Origin: Priapulus caudatus
Lineage: Eukaryota; Priapulida; Priapulimorpha; Priapulimorphida; Priapulidae
Length of the DNA stretch: 30,871 bases
Assembly: GCF_000485595.1 (NCBI RefSeq)
Contig: NW_014578174.1
Span: forward strand, 1-30,871
Direction of reading: 5' to 3'
Shown here: positions 22,488 through 30,871 of the stretch, in pieces
Position numbering within the stretch: position 1 is the first letter of the stretch
How the letters are laid out: every line of letters starts with the position of its first letter
Translations under genes and position numbers: made by a program
The notes under the pieces: generated by a model
The model's database searches: none
The model's input: only the letters and a program-made list of their open reading frames with translations
What the model was told of the DNA's origin: nothing

Positions 22488-22943
22488 ACATAGGCTACAC
22501 GACACAGCTGGTATCAAGAGACTAATCTAGGTAGGTAAATACGGTTCTAACTGTCAGAATAACGAGAAGAAAAGTTCATATTGCATATAGCACAGGTCAG
22601 CGCTGAAAATCCATACCTTACATTATAGGGCAATTCCAATATCCAGACGCTGACCTATTCGCAACTAATATTTTACCATGTCAATGACAAATATTCCAGG
22701 AGACAAGTGGACTTGACTAGCTAGGTAATAATCCTGTGTATGACTCATCATTGTCACGCCTTTCAGATCTGTTACATGCCACACCGCACGACCCCTCTAC
22801 GTCGGTAAGTGATTCTCAGATCAGCTTATCTAGCTAAAAATAACTCTGACGAAATTACAGGTACGCCGTAATGAATTCATACAGTCGTCAAAACAATACA
22901 CGAGAGGAGAGAGATAGAAAACGTCAGAGGAGTGCAACCTTAC
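22488..22943. other. Unique sequence, candidate start of a minus-strand intron
   Basis: Lies just downstream, on the minus strand, of the candidate donor at 22943. No repeat or frame was recognised. Confidence 0.4.
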
Positions 22944-22955
22944 CAGATTCTCCAT
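22944..22955 (-). CDS. Candidate first coding exon, four codons, then a splice donor
   Basis: On the minus strand an ATG (22955-22953) with A at -3 and G at +4, a strong Kozak context, is followed by three codons (M-E-N-L). A good donor, CTG|GTAAGG, comes next, with its GT at 22943-22942, giving a phase-0 junction. The upstream leader is GC-rich with a GCG run. The same frame is open upstream to a TAG near 23140 and has no earlier ATG. This phase-0 junction fits the phase-0 acceptor of the SLC16 exon at 4878, so both may belong to one gene, but so short an exon cannot be proved by sequence reading. It could also be a first exon of a different gene. Confidence 0.35.
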
Positions 22956-23298
22956 GCTGCCTCCCGGACTCGCCGCCGCCGCCGCCGCCAGAGAAACGCA
23001 GATGGATCGAATATATTTGAGTAACTTCGCCAGCGTGACAACGGGGCGAGAAGCCCGACTCGATATCGCCGTCTCAGCGTCACCGCCGCGGCCACCACCT
23101 CCTGATGATGTTGCGGCCGGGTCACACGCCCGTACCTACTCCAGGGATCCACCTGCAGCTGCGAGCGTACATGTAGGCGGATTCTTCCCAGGTGCGGCAG
23201 TCGGGGACAGAGAGAGAGAGAGAGACAGATGCAGCTAGCAGTGGGAGAGAGGCTACCGGCCGGTGGATCGATAGCATCAGCTGTTTTCGCGTGTCCAG

Positions 23299-23310
23299 TG
23301 CGCATGCGCG
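23299..23310. promoter_or_regulatory. NRF1-type palindromic site
   Basis: The twelve bases TGCGCATGCGCG match the YGCGCATGCGCR consensus for NRF1, a factor that binds CpG promoters close to transcription starts. It lies about 345 bp upstream, on the minus strand, of the candidate ATG at 22955. Confidence 0.45.
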
Positions 23311-23390
23311 AATCGATAGACGCAGCAGCTCAGATCTACCCGGTTTGGATCGGGCTCGAATTCTCATCCAGCCCACGATAAAATGATTTT

Positions 23391-24217
23391 TGGTTTGCAG
23401 TGACTCGAGGGAGACGTACAGCGGTGCGAGTCGGTGGCAGGTTAACCTAGGAACCTAGGTGTTCTTGATTAACCTAGGAAAAAAAATCACGCTGGCAGGT
23501 GGGTGGTGGATGATTTCGGTGTCATTTTCCGCAACTTGCAGTAATTAAAAATAAATAATTGAATGAAGGCCCAATTATGGCTATAGGAAGAGCTTGTATA
23601 ATTCCAACAGGGGTCGGGGCTGTAGCACGAGCTAATTCCTAAGGGAAGGGGCAAAACTTCGTGACTCAGTAAAGTATAATGACGAGCTTGGGGCGCAGCT
23701 TCCAGTCAGCGTGAATAGCGAATGTGGTGGGGTGGGTGCAAGACAAGGGTTTCACCGGAGATCACACGGTGATTAACATTTACTTTATGCTCATTTACGT
23801 TTAAGAGGTTTTTATTTGACCTTTTATCAACGTTTAGTAGGAATCAGTTGCCTTCCCCGCCGGCCACCCCAAAGCTGTGACCGGGACGAGGTGGGTGTAA
23901 CAAATCCACACCGCAATTATGTACCGAAAGCGGTATACCGCCGCAACGTTCGTTTCCCACCTTTGCGCGGACTCAATAAAACATATCGTTAGTGCAAGTG
24001 TCAAACAGTTGTGATGAATAGGAAAATAAATCACGAAGTGATTTGTCAACTTCATGACCGGTTCCATTCGTCGATAACAAATTCCACGCCAATAAAGCGT
24101 AGCCACACAGTGGGTTATAGCAGGAGGTTATAGTGTTCTGTTCTCATAAAATGCACACCTCATAATCTACGCAGCGGCGTATGCACAGCATGCCTGCGCG
24201 GCTGGCGGGAGCCTGGC
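23391..24217. other. No gene recognised
   Basis: Contains two TTAACCTAGGA words (about 23442-23482) and a 90-codon minus frame (23834-24106) without recognisable domains. As flanking DNA of the promoter-like block it may hold distal regulatory sites, but none was identified. Confidence 0.4.
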
Positions 24218-24479
24218 GCTGATAGGGTCTATGTCCCCCAGGGTACTGCCGGAACGTACTCTGGGTACGGTCCCTGGTACTAAATACTACTATCTAATAT
24301 GCCGGACCGTACCTCGCCTACTCCACTAACGAGTCTAGGGAGTCGCCTACGCCTACTCCCTAACCCTAACCCCAACCCTAACCATATCAGCTAGATAGTT
24401 ACCAGGGTCCATTCCGGTATACCGGACCGTACCCAGGGTACGTTCCGGCAGTACCCTGGAGGACATACACCCTATGAGC
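24218..24479. mobile_element. Family A MITE with CCCTAA core (A4), inverted
   Basis: Same family as 14509-14783 in the opposite orientation: the GAGGTACGG / GTGGAGTAGG half comes first and the CCCTAA core at about 24356-24391. The ends are GCTGATAGGG and CCCTATGAGC. The flanks share only CTGGC, so the target duplication is decayed and the insertion looks older. Confidence 0.8.
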
Positions 24480-24484
24480 ATAAC

Positions 24485-24640
24485 TGGCAAGTGGTACCTA
24501 TTTTCTGTGTATCTGGTGTAATTGGTTATTGGTAGCTGGTAACTGTTAAACCTGGTATAACTGTTAACTCGTATACTTAGTATAAGTGGTAGCTGGTAGC
24601 TGGTATGCCTCTGGATAACTGGTAGCCGTTAATTGACCGT
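24485..24640 (+). repeat. Degenerate CTGGTA-type tandem repeat
   Basis: GGTAGCTGGTA, GGTAACTG and related words recur irregularly directly beside the family A element that ends at 24479. Confidence 0.6.
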
Positions 24641-24966
24641 AAACATCCGATAAGAAGAGAATGTATAAGATGCCCGACCCGCCAAAAATCTTTAAAGGGG
24701 TTATCTTCTTCGTTTAACAGCGAATACATTAACCCCCTTTTCATTCAATAAGTACCGTCACCAGAGCGTGACTAAAGGTCCTCAATTCAGCCTGAGCGCA
24801 CTACTCGTCTATAGGTAACTAAAGCAGCTATTTTCGTTAGTTCTTACTCCTGATTACTTCTTACTTACACGTTCTCACCTTTATAGCAGATATTATTCGG
24901 CATAAATGTCAAGGCGTAGTGTAAAGTTGACGGTACAGCAATAGGAAGATACCGGTAGATAACGGC

Positions 24967-25040
24967 AGGAGTGTCATAATATAGATGATATTAATATAAT
25001 CGATAATAATATAGATTATGATCTATATTATGACACTCCT
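24967..25040. mobile_element. 74-bp miniature element, 20-bp inverted repeat, 9-bp target duplication
   Basis: The ends are the perfect 20-bp inverted repeat AGGAGTGTCATAATATAGAT around a 34-bp AT-rich centre. GATAACGGC is duplicated exactly at 24958-24966 and 25041-25049. It is too short to be anything but a minimal non-autonomous insertion. Confidence 0.85.
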
Positions 25041-25049
25041 GATAACGGC

Positions 25050-25793
25050 GCATAAAGTAAGAGTAGAATTGGAGGAAGACTATCATAAAATTGGAAGGGA
25101 ACTATAATAAAATAGTCAAACTCAGCCGGGTAACACATAACTGCATCGTGGTTTATTGAAGGCTTGTGAAGGCTTATGTACGGTAAACAGGGAAAACCAA
25201 TCACGGTGAGCTTTTTAACTTTGCTTGACGACGATGCCACTGGAAAGCTGGAGTTTCGAAATTCGCTGCATGGGTAGTGAATCCGACCAAACTGTAGAAT
25301 CACTAAACCATTACCACTCCCTCATTCCAAAAACCACTGCATGCCTTCCAAGAACACGCGAACAAGATTTATATTCTTGGTGACTTCAACAGTAGACTTC
25401 CTTATATAATTACATTAAACTTTTTCACAAATTTTATGATTAGGGAGGGTTTAATGGGCCGTTTACTTTTAGTAGTCGTAAATATTTGGTGCTACCACAA
25501 TGCCACAGTTGGCTGTCAACAACATAAATCACGTATTGAGTAAAATAATAATCCATTTAAAAATGATCATTCACTTCGAAATCAACAACCATGCTACACG
25601 TGGTCTAGCCGTCTATGCAGATACAGAGCACTATACTAACAACAAATCTTCCATGAAACCAAGCAAATCTTCCATGAGCCAGCAGATCTTTTAGCATTTC
25701 ATGGCTCCACGTAACTTAAAACGGCAGTACGGTATTATATGAACGACCGATCGCAACAAACACAAAACTCAACAGTTACGACACAGGCAAACT
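25050..25793. other. No feature seen
   Basis: Unique, AT-leaning, with only short unsupported frames. Confidence 0.5.
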
Positions 25794-25880
25794 GCATGCA
25801 AGCGTGCATGCAAGCGTGCGTGCGTGCGTACAAGCGTGCGTGCGTGCGTACAGGCGTGCGTGCAAACGTGAGTGCGTGCC
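25794..25880 (+). repeat. GCGTGCGTGC minisatellite
   Basis: A unit of about 20 bp (ACAAGCGTGCGTGCGTGCGT type) repeated imperfectly about four times. Confidence 0.85.
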
Positions 25881-26321
25881 CGATTGTGACAAGCGCGTGC
25901 TCGTACACATCCTATGATAACAGACGGAGTGTAAACCGGTGACGTTAACAACAGCCGACCGGCATGAATCACGGCTACTCAACACACACAGACACGCACA
26001 CGTCCCGGCGGAACGTCACCTTAACCAATCACTCACTCTAAAGAGGACCATTTCGCATCTTTCACCCAGCAACAGTAGCATTGATCGCCTGCCTGCCTGC
26101 CTGCGTGTGCGCCGCTAGGCTCTCGCTCGCTGCTTGCCGCTGCCACCGACTGTGAATGCTGCATGCTCCAACGTTCAGCTTCCCAGCTGAATTTACCATG
26201 GCAACACACATAATTAGCAAGAACAAGGATCAGCGAAGCTGCACTTGCAAACCCTGCAAGCGCAAGTTAAATACGCAGATGCATCACGTGAGAATACCAT
26301 TGCTATGTACCAGAAAGTGCC

Positions 26322-26347
26322 ATATATATATATATATATATATATAA
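26322..26347 (+). repeat. AT dinucleotide run
   Basis: Thirteen AT units without interruption. Confidence 0.95.
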
Positions 26348-26411
26348 AATAATCCATGAGTGTATGCGTGCCTCCCGCGAGGGTTTTTTACTAGGCAGCT
26401 ATATTATTCAC

Positions 26412-26735
26412 GGTTAGACCGAAGGTCCGATAGACCGAAGGCCCGATAGACCGAAGGTTTATTCGAATACGCAGTGGCTACGCGTCAGGAATCGGTCGCC
26501 TAGCCTCCAGGCTACGCATCCGGACATCCACTGATGCCGTATTCGAACGTGAATATGCCGCCCACATCCACCCGATGCCACTATAATCATAATGATGCCA
26601 CTATAAATCATATACATGCCCTAACCCTAACCCTAACCATAACCCTAACCCTAACCCTAACCCTAACTCTACCCTAACCCTAACTCTAACCCTAACCCTT
26701 TGCAATATTCGGTCTATCGGTCTATTCGGACATTG
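26412..26735. mobile_element. Family D MITE-like unit with CCCTAA core
   Basis: The left end has two and a half copies of a GACCGAAGGYCCGATA subrepeat (26416-26457). The right end has the inverted motif TTCGGTCTATCGGTCTATTCGG (26707-26728). Between them are an inverted repeat bounded by TTCGAATACG (26462) and CGTATTCGAA (26547), two direct ATGCCACTATAA copies, and about 80 bp of CCCTAA-type repeat (26617-26699). Exact ends and target duplication were not resolved. No coding capacity. Confidence 0.6.
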
Positions 26736-28068
26736 ACAGAAACAATTGTGCACTCTCAAAAGATGTGCATCATCGTCACACAGAACAACCTGCCGAAAGA
26801 ACCGCTTAGATAAAAGACGCATATAGACGATTATATGTCCTAAGATTCGCCTTCCTCGATGTTCAATCACGCGTTTATTGAAGGTGTTATCCTAGAGAGG
26901 TCATCAAGAGGGAGCGCTCGCTTTTACCAGCCTAAATTCCCAGCAATGCCAATTAATCAAGACCCAGTGTGACAAATGCTTCACTTTCTAGCAGGGAAAA
27001 GTTTTCCTCTTTGTTTTCTGACTAAATGACGATCACCCTGTATAAGTAAAGTGTTTGATGCCATTAAAGGGAGGGACAGTAGCCTCTAGGTCTAGGATTT
27101 TACTGCATACAACTGTACTTACTGTATAACAAATCGTCTATACCCACACTTATTTGTTACCAGATACCTAATTTAATTGTTATAATTAATTACACATCAA
27201 CGCTACGAAATTTGAACGATGCCAATAATGCCATGACACCCGCGACCGTGCTGCCACCCCGAAAAAGTTGCGTATTTGACAATTTATTTTGCACGTTACA
27301 TGCAGACCGAGGGCTAATCACAAAAGTGCAATTATATTTATACCTAAATGCTATTTAACCGAACGATATTCATTTTAGGGCAAATTTATCCATATTTAAA
27401 CTGAAACTATATGTCGTTTATAAGATATTACAATCCTTTTGCTTTTAAATGAATATAATAAGAAACACACGCGGTCTGTAGCCCTTGGCTGGAAAGTGGC
27501 TTTTGCGCACTTATCAGATCGTGCGCTTTGAGTGGCGCACCGTCGTTGTAATCAAACTGTAGTCGTTAGTTTTAAAAACATTAAAATATTTCTAATGGTG
27601 ATTTGAAACCATGAAACTTTTATGTAGCGTAATTATAACCTAAATTAGCTGAAAATAACCTAGAATCATAGAGTAAACTCTCCTTTAACAAAGGTCCATA
27701 CAAGCCATATGACCTCTGACCGTTGCCTCGCATTCTTGAACTTTTGACAACTTGCTTCTCTCTCAATAATATAAACGCTGTAGTTTCGAGCTATTGTGGA
27801 CAGTGAACACAAAAAACTGCATTTTTAACATTCTCAGCGAGAAAATAATAAAATCACGCCTACTATCACTGAACTTGCCCCGTCGTAACACAAACAATGA
27901 AAAATGAATAGAACAGAGCCGCAGAGCGTCTGGGCTCATCTGAGGTCTGTTGCTACGATTATAAACGTAAAATTTCATCGTGCGTAGTACCACAATTTGT
28001 TAGGCGCAGATATGCAGACACGCAGTTTGCGATACACATCATTGTTAGGACACGCCCACTATCGCAGA
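26736..28068. other. No feature seen
   Basis: Unique AT-rich sequence; the longest frame (27763-27993, minus) has no recognisable domain. Confidence 0.5.
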
Positions 28069-28143
28069 TGGAGGGTAGGGGGAGGGGGGTGGGGGAGGGG
28101 CGGGGGAGGGGGTGGGGGAGGAGAAGGGCGGAGGGTGGGGGGC
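28069..28143 (+). repeat. G-rich purine tract
   Basis: Ten or more runs of three to six Gs separated by A, T or C within 75 bases, a strong G-quadruplex candidate on the + strand. Confidence 0.8.
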
Positions 28144-28384
28144 TCTAATAGCAAAAGGCAGTTCACTCTTTGTTAACAGTCAACAAATCCATGTTTAACC
28201 CTCCTTCTGAGCGGTCAAAAGCGTTTATCGACACTTACTCTTCGCATGTCAGCAGAAGCGGACATTTCATGGTCCTCTCAATAAAGCCATAAAAATGCTA
28301 GGTCACGCTGAAACAAAAAAGTTTTTCAATCGCTCCGTCAGACCATCTGTCCTCAGAAAATGCTAAAATCTGCCCTGTGCCCAT

Positions 28385-28404
28385 TGACCTTTGACCTGTG
28401 ACCT
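28385..28404 (+). promoter_or_regulatory. Triplet of TGACCT half-sites (DR1 spacing)
   Basis: Three TGACCT hexamers, each one base apart. This is the complement of AGGTCA, the nuclear-receptor half-site, in the DR1 spacing used by RXR/HNF4-type factors. A second such cluster is at 28565-28584. It could equally be repeat-derived. Confidence 0.4.
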
Positions 28405-28564
28405 CCAATTTCGGCACACAGTGATGGCTTTTCCTACCATGATGCTATACACCGACTATCCACAGAGCCTAGGTCGCAGCCGTTTAGATTTGTGCCGCAA
28501 TTCTGCATTTCCTCCCATATACCTGTAGTTAAGGAGTGAATGTTCCCCCTTATTTTACACCTCT

Positions 28565-28584
28565 TGACCTTTGACCTTTGACTC
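28565..28584 (+). promoter_or_regulatory. Second TGACCT half-site cluster (DR1 spacing)
   Basis: TGACCT, TGACCT and TGACTC, again one base apart. It resembles the cluster at 28385 in the spacing of the half-sites and in some of the flanking words. Confidence 0.4.
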
Positions 28585-28698
28585 CCCAGCTTCGACACAT
28601 CCCAACTCGTTTTCGGATTACCCCCCCACGTCCCGAATATCGTGACCGTACGTCGAGCGCGTTAAGATTTTGCCCAACTGTTGACGCGACGCAATCGG

Positions 28699-28780
28699 CA
28701 CGGACGGACGCACGGACGCACGGACGATCATGCGATTCTACAAGCTGCATCTGACTATGTCAGATGAGCTAAAAATGCGA
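28699..28780 (+). mobile_element. Transposon-end-like segment: CGGAC repeat plus hairpin
   Basis: ACGGACGGACGCACGGACGC repeats are followed by a hairpin (28743-28755 with 28759-28770, arms AGCT-CATCTGAC) and AAAAATGCGA. This arrangement, with upstream TGACCTTTGACC words, resembles ends of repeats common in marine invertebrate genomes. That resemblance is from memory and no left end was found. Confidence 0.35.
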
Positions 28781-28805
28781 AGTAGCTAATCCTAGATATA
28801 ATACC

Positions 28806-28844
28806 AAGAGTAGATAATAACACATGTGTTATTATCTTACTCCT
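28806..28844. mobile_element. Possible 39-bp relative of the miniature element
   Basis: A hairpin whose ends read AAGAGTAGATAATA and, inverted, AGGAGTAAGATAATA, centred on ACATGT. Flanks TATAATACC and GATAATACG match at seven of nine bases. The AGGAGT-type ends resemble 24967-25040, but the arm sequence differs after them. Confidence 0.35.
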
Positions 28845-28897
28845 GATAATACGAATAGAATTTCTTATGTGAAAGTATAACGAAAATGTAATTCGCT

Positions 28898-29032
28898 AAC
28901 AACGACAACGGCAACAACAACAACAACGACAACGACAACAACAACAACAACAACAACTACTACTACTACAACAACAACAACTACTACTACAACAACAACA
29001 ACAACAACAACAACAATAATAATAATAATAAT
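28898..29032 (+). repeat. CAA / CTA trinucleotide repeat
   Basis: About 135 bases of CAA with CGA and CTA interruptions, ending in AAT units. The minus-strand poly-valine frame is an artefact. Confidence 0.95.
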
Positions 29033-29628
29033 TAACAGGTGATGCAGCCGACCGCAATGACGGCAGTAGGCGCGCTTGACTGTTGCCATAGCGACCGTTG
29101 TGTCACAGGTCATGCACACGGCTACCAGCCACGTGGCTGGACAGCTCGTAGCATGCGGAGGTAGCAGCACGGACGTACACAACGGTCATTTAGGGCCAGA
29201 ATCTTTCTACGCTATCCATGTTTAGGGCCAGCGGTTACTGCGCTCAGTGTACGTACTACCTGATCTACGCTCGTAATAAATAAACGTTGGCTGCAGTGTG
29301 TAGGCTGCAGCCTCGCTGACCCTTGCGTGAACTGTGTGTGAGCGCACGACCGCTGCTCACTACAGTGCAGTAGTTTGTGTGTATGTGCCCGGCCTGACAT
29401 CTGCAGTCTCCCATATGCATGCGTAGCACTGCGTCAACAGCTAGCCATGCAGACGAGAGATATAGAAGATAGCAGCATAGATTATATCAATGGTGAAACC
29501 ATGTTGCAGTATTAGTCGAATTCAGAAACTTTGCCCGTTTTATTTGGACGATTCTTTGGTATTATTGATCAGCTGTCCTACCTTGTTAATATAAAACGAA
29601 CCGCTTGTCCCTACGATGCTCCTACGCT
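29033..29628. other. No gene recognised
   Basis: Mixed-composition unique DNA with TTTAGGGCCAG repeated at about 29188 and 29220. Confidence 0.5.
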
Positions 29629-29993
29629 GAGATAATGAGCGGTGAAAATCTGGTATTTTCGCCGAAAACCGACTCGAGATCAGTGTTTACTGCGACTGTC
29701 TCTCGCTTTGTGGCCAGTGTATTGCTTCCAGTCGCCGCTGTGTAGCGCCATGGTAGCGCTGACTCACGTCAGTACTACAGAGATTACTACACATCCAGCG
29801 TGAGGTGGGCACAGATGGTGGTCATCACTATGGCAATCAATAACAGACGTCATTCATTCATTCCATTTGTCAATCATTGACGGAAACACGCGAGGTTTCC
29901 CGAAGTTATCTCAAAGCGAGAGACAGTCCCAGTAAACACTGATCTCGAGTCGGTTTTCGACGAAAATACCAGATTTTCACCGCTCATTATCTC
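29629..29993. mobile_element. MITE-like unit with ~82-bp terminal inverted repeats
   Basis: 29629-29710 and 29912-29993 are inverted copies that differ by about two substitutions by eye. Both start GAGATAATGAGCGGTG at the outer edge and include GACTCGAGATCAGTG. The 200-bp centre is unique and non-coding, with a TGACTCACGTCA-type palindrome. Clear target duplications were not found. Confidence 0.75.
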
Positions 29994-30871
29994 CCGTACA
30001 TAATACACAATAATGCGTTTACCATGTATTCTTGAGTATACGCACGCACGCACGCACATACAGTCCACATGCCTCATAATTTATTCCTCATACCTGAATA
30101 TATTCTAGGGTTTCTTATATCAAACGCCGGAGCCGCATACATGGTATACTTGGCGCACACGCGGCGCGTATCAACCTAGCAGCAGGATAGGCGTGTAGCG
30201 AAAATGAGATAGCCGTTCTGTAAACAAATATTGTCGACTAATTTTATCTCTTCTGATATATATTTATATATATATATACAGCCTATGTTCATAAATAAAG
30301 ATATGCCACTCATGCTTATATTGCTCCTGTTAGATTAACAGTCTGGTGGACCATACCAGTTTGGATCTCGGTTCACAGTAAATATTTCCATTTCTCATTT
30401 CTATTTGTCGATTAGACTGCTATAGCTAACTGAAAACGAAGAGGATCACGAATCCGTATAAAATTCTAGGCAAACGTAATTCTTCGTAAGGAAGGGGCTA
30501 GGTTTCACGCTGAGAAGCGAAGCTTTATAGAAGGGATCGAATCACTCATTATACAAGGCAAAAAACCACGTCTGACGGTAAAAATATAATTTTCACACTA
30601 ACGTCAAAATACAATAATGCATGCCTATGAAACGGCCAGACCATGCCTCACGCCATATAACCCATCAGAGCTAACTAACTCCGACTTACGCTTTACGAAT
30701 TCTACAAAATCCGTATTCATTATATTATTTTAATTACCACAATTAATTAAACGTGGTAATAATCATCACATGTTATGCAGCTTTTAGTATCCGCTACTGG
30801 CACTCGTGCGTGTAATAACTGTACGCATGTGGAGTATATAACGTCCTGCGTGGATGGATATGAGACCGGTA
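29994..30871. other. No gene recognised
   Basis: A short CGCA run (30041-30057), an AT run (30255-30280) and a small hairpin at about 30735-30760 (ATTACCAC / GTGGTAAT). Nothing coding. Confidence 0.5.

Larger units (their letters stand above)
22944..23390 (-). promoter_or_regulatory. CpG-rich promoter / 5' leader candidate
   Basis: This block is far richer in G+C and CpG than its AT-rich surroundings. It contains a GCC/GGC run (about 22970-22990), GCGGCC sites, a short GA run (23210-23224) and a perfect NRF1-type palindrome at 23299-23310. Reading leftward on the minus strand it leads into an ATG with strong Kozak context and a splice donor. No TATA box was seen, which is usual for CpG-type promoters. 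Long reading frames here (for example 22940-23305 on the minus strand) are arginine/serine-rich and resemble translated GC-rich leader rather than a known protein. Confidence 0.4.

Noticed and set aside
22940-23305. 121-residue minus frame in the GC-rich block
   Set aside because: Arg-rich without a domain. It overlaps the splice donor and is better explained as GC-rich leader sequence.
28865-29182. Poly-valine minus-strand frame
   Set aside because: It is the CAA/CTA trinucleotide repeat read on the other strand.

Overview
This window is metazoan nuclear DNA, probably from a marine invertebrate. The phylum cannot be fixed from the sequence alone. Open reading frames are short, candidate exons carry GT/AG splice signals, CA, GA and CTG microsatellites are abundant, and short non-autonomous DNA transposons (MITEs) fill much of the space. 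The only clear protein-coding sequence is one exon of an SLC16 (monocarboxylate-transporter-like) gene on the minus strand (4557-4878). A GC-rich, CpG-rich block with an NRF1-type palindrome (about 22944-23390) looks like a promoter and first exon, also on the minus strand. Its candidate four-codon coding end and the SLC16 exon are in compatible phase. They may be exons 1 and 2 of one gene with an intron of about 18 kb that contains most of the repeats described here, but this is a hypothesis.

Layout. 1-4400: unannotated sequence, a CTG-rich tract, and a telomere-core MITE (A1) with a small CAGGGGCG-ended element nested in it and a sister copy beside it. 4557-4878: SLC16 exon. 4900-10900: AT-rich, probably intronic sequence with a perfect 44-bp palindrome, pyrimidine and G tracts and a degenerate telomere-like block. 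10922-11778: a purine (GA) array and a pyrimidine (CT) array facing each other. 12030-17873 and 17899-22487: the same sequence twice in direct orientation, separated by exactly 25 Ns. 22944-23390: promoter-like block. 24218-26735: more MITEs. 28069-29032: G-rich tract, nuclear-receptor-type half-site triplets, a transposon-like end and a CAA/CTA repeat. 29629-29993: a MITE-like unit with inverted repeats of about 82 bp.

The most informative structure is the repeated block. Copy 1 contains two insertions that copy 2 lacks. One is an 899-bp fold-back element with a 9-bp target duplication. The other is a 258-bp element with a 12-bp target duplication. Copy 2 holds the clean empty site for each. 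The two copies otherwise differ mostly by single-base indels, which suggests two haplotypes, or overlapping long-read contig ends, placed side by side. The insertions would then be polymorphic and recent.

At least three separate MITE families here (A, B and D) share one layout: complex inverted-repeat ends around a TTAGGG/CCCTAA core. The interstitial telomeric repeats in this window therefore appear to be cargo of small transposons rather than scars of chromosome fusion. No RNA gene, CRISPR array or complete autonomous transposon was recognised.
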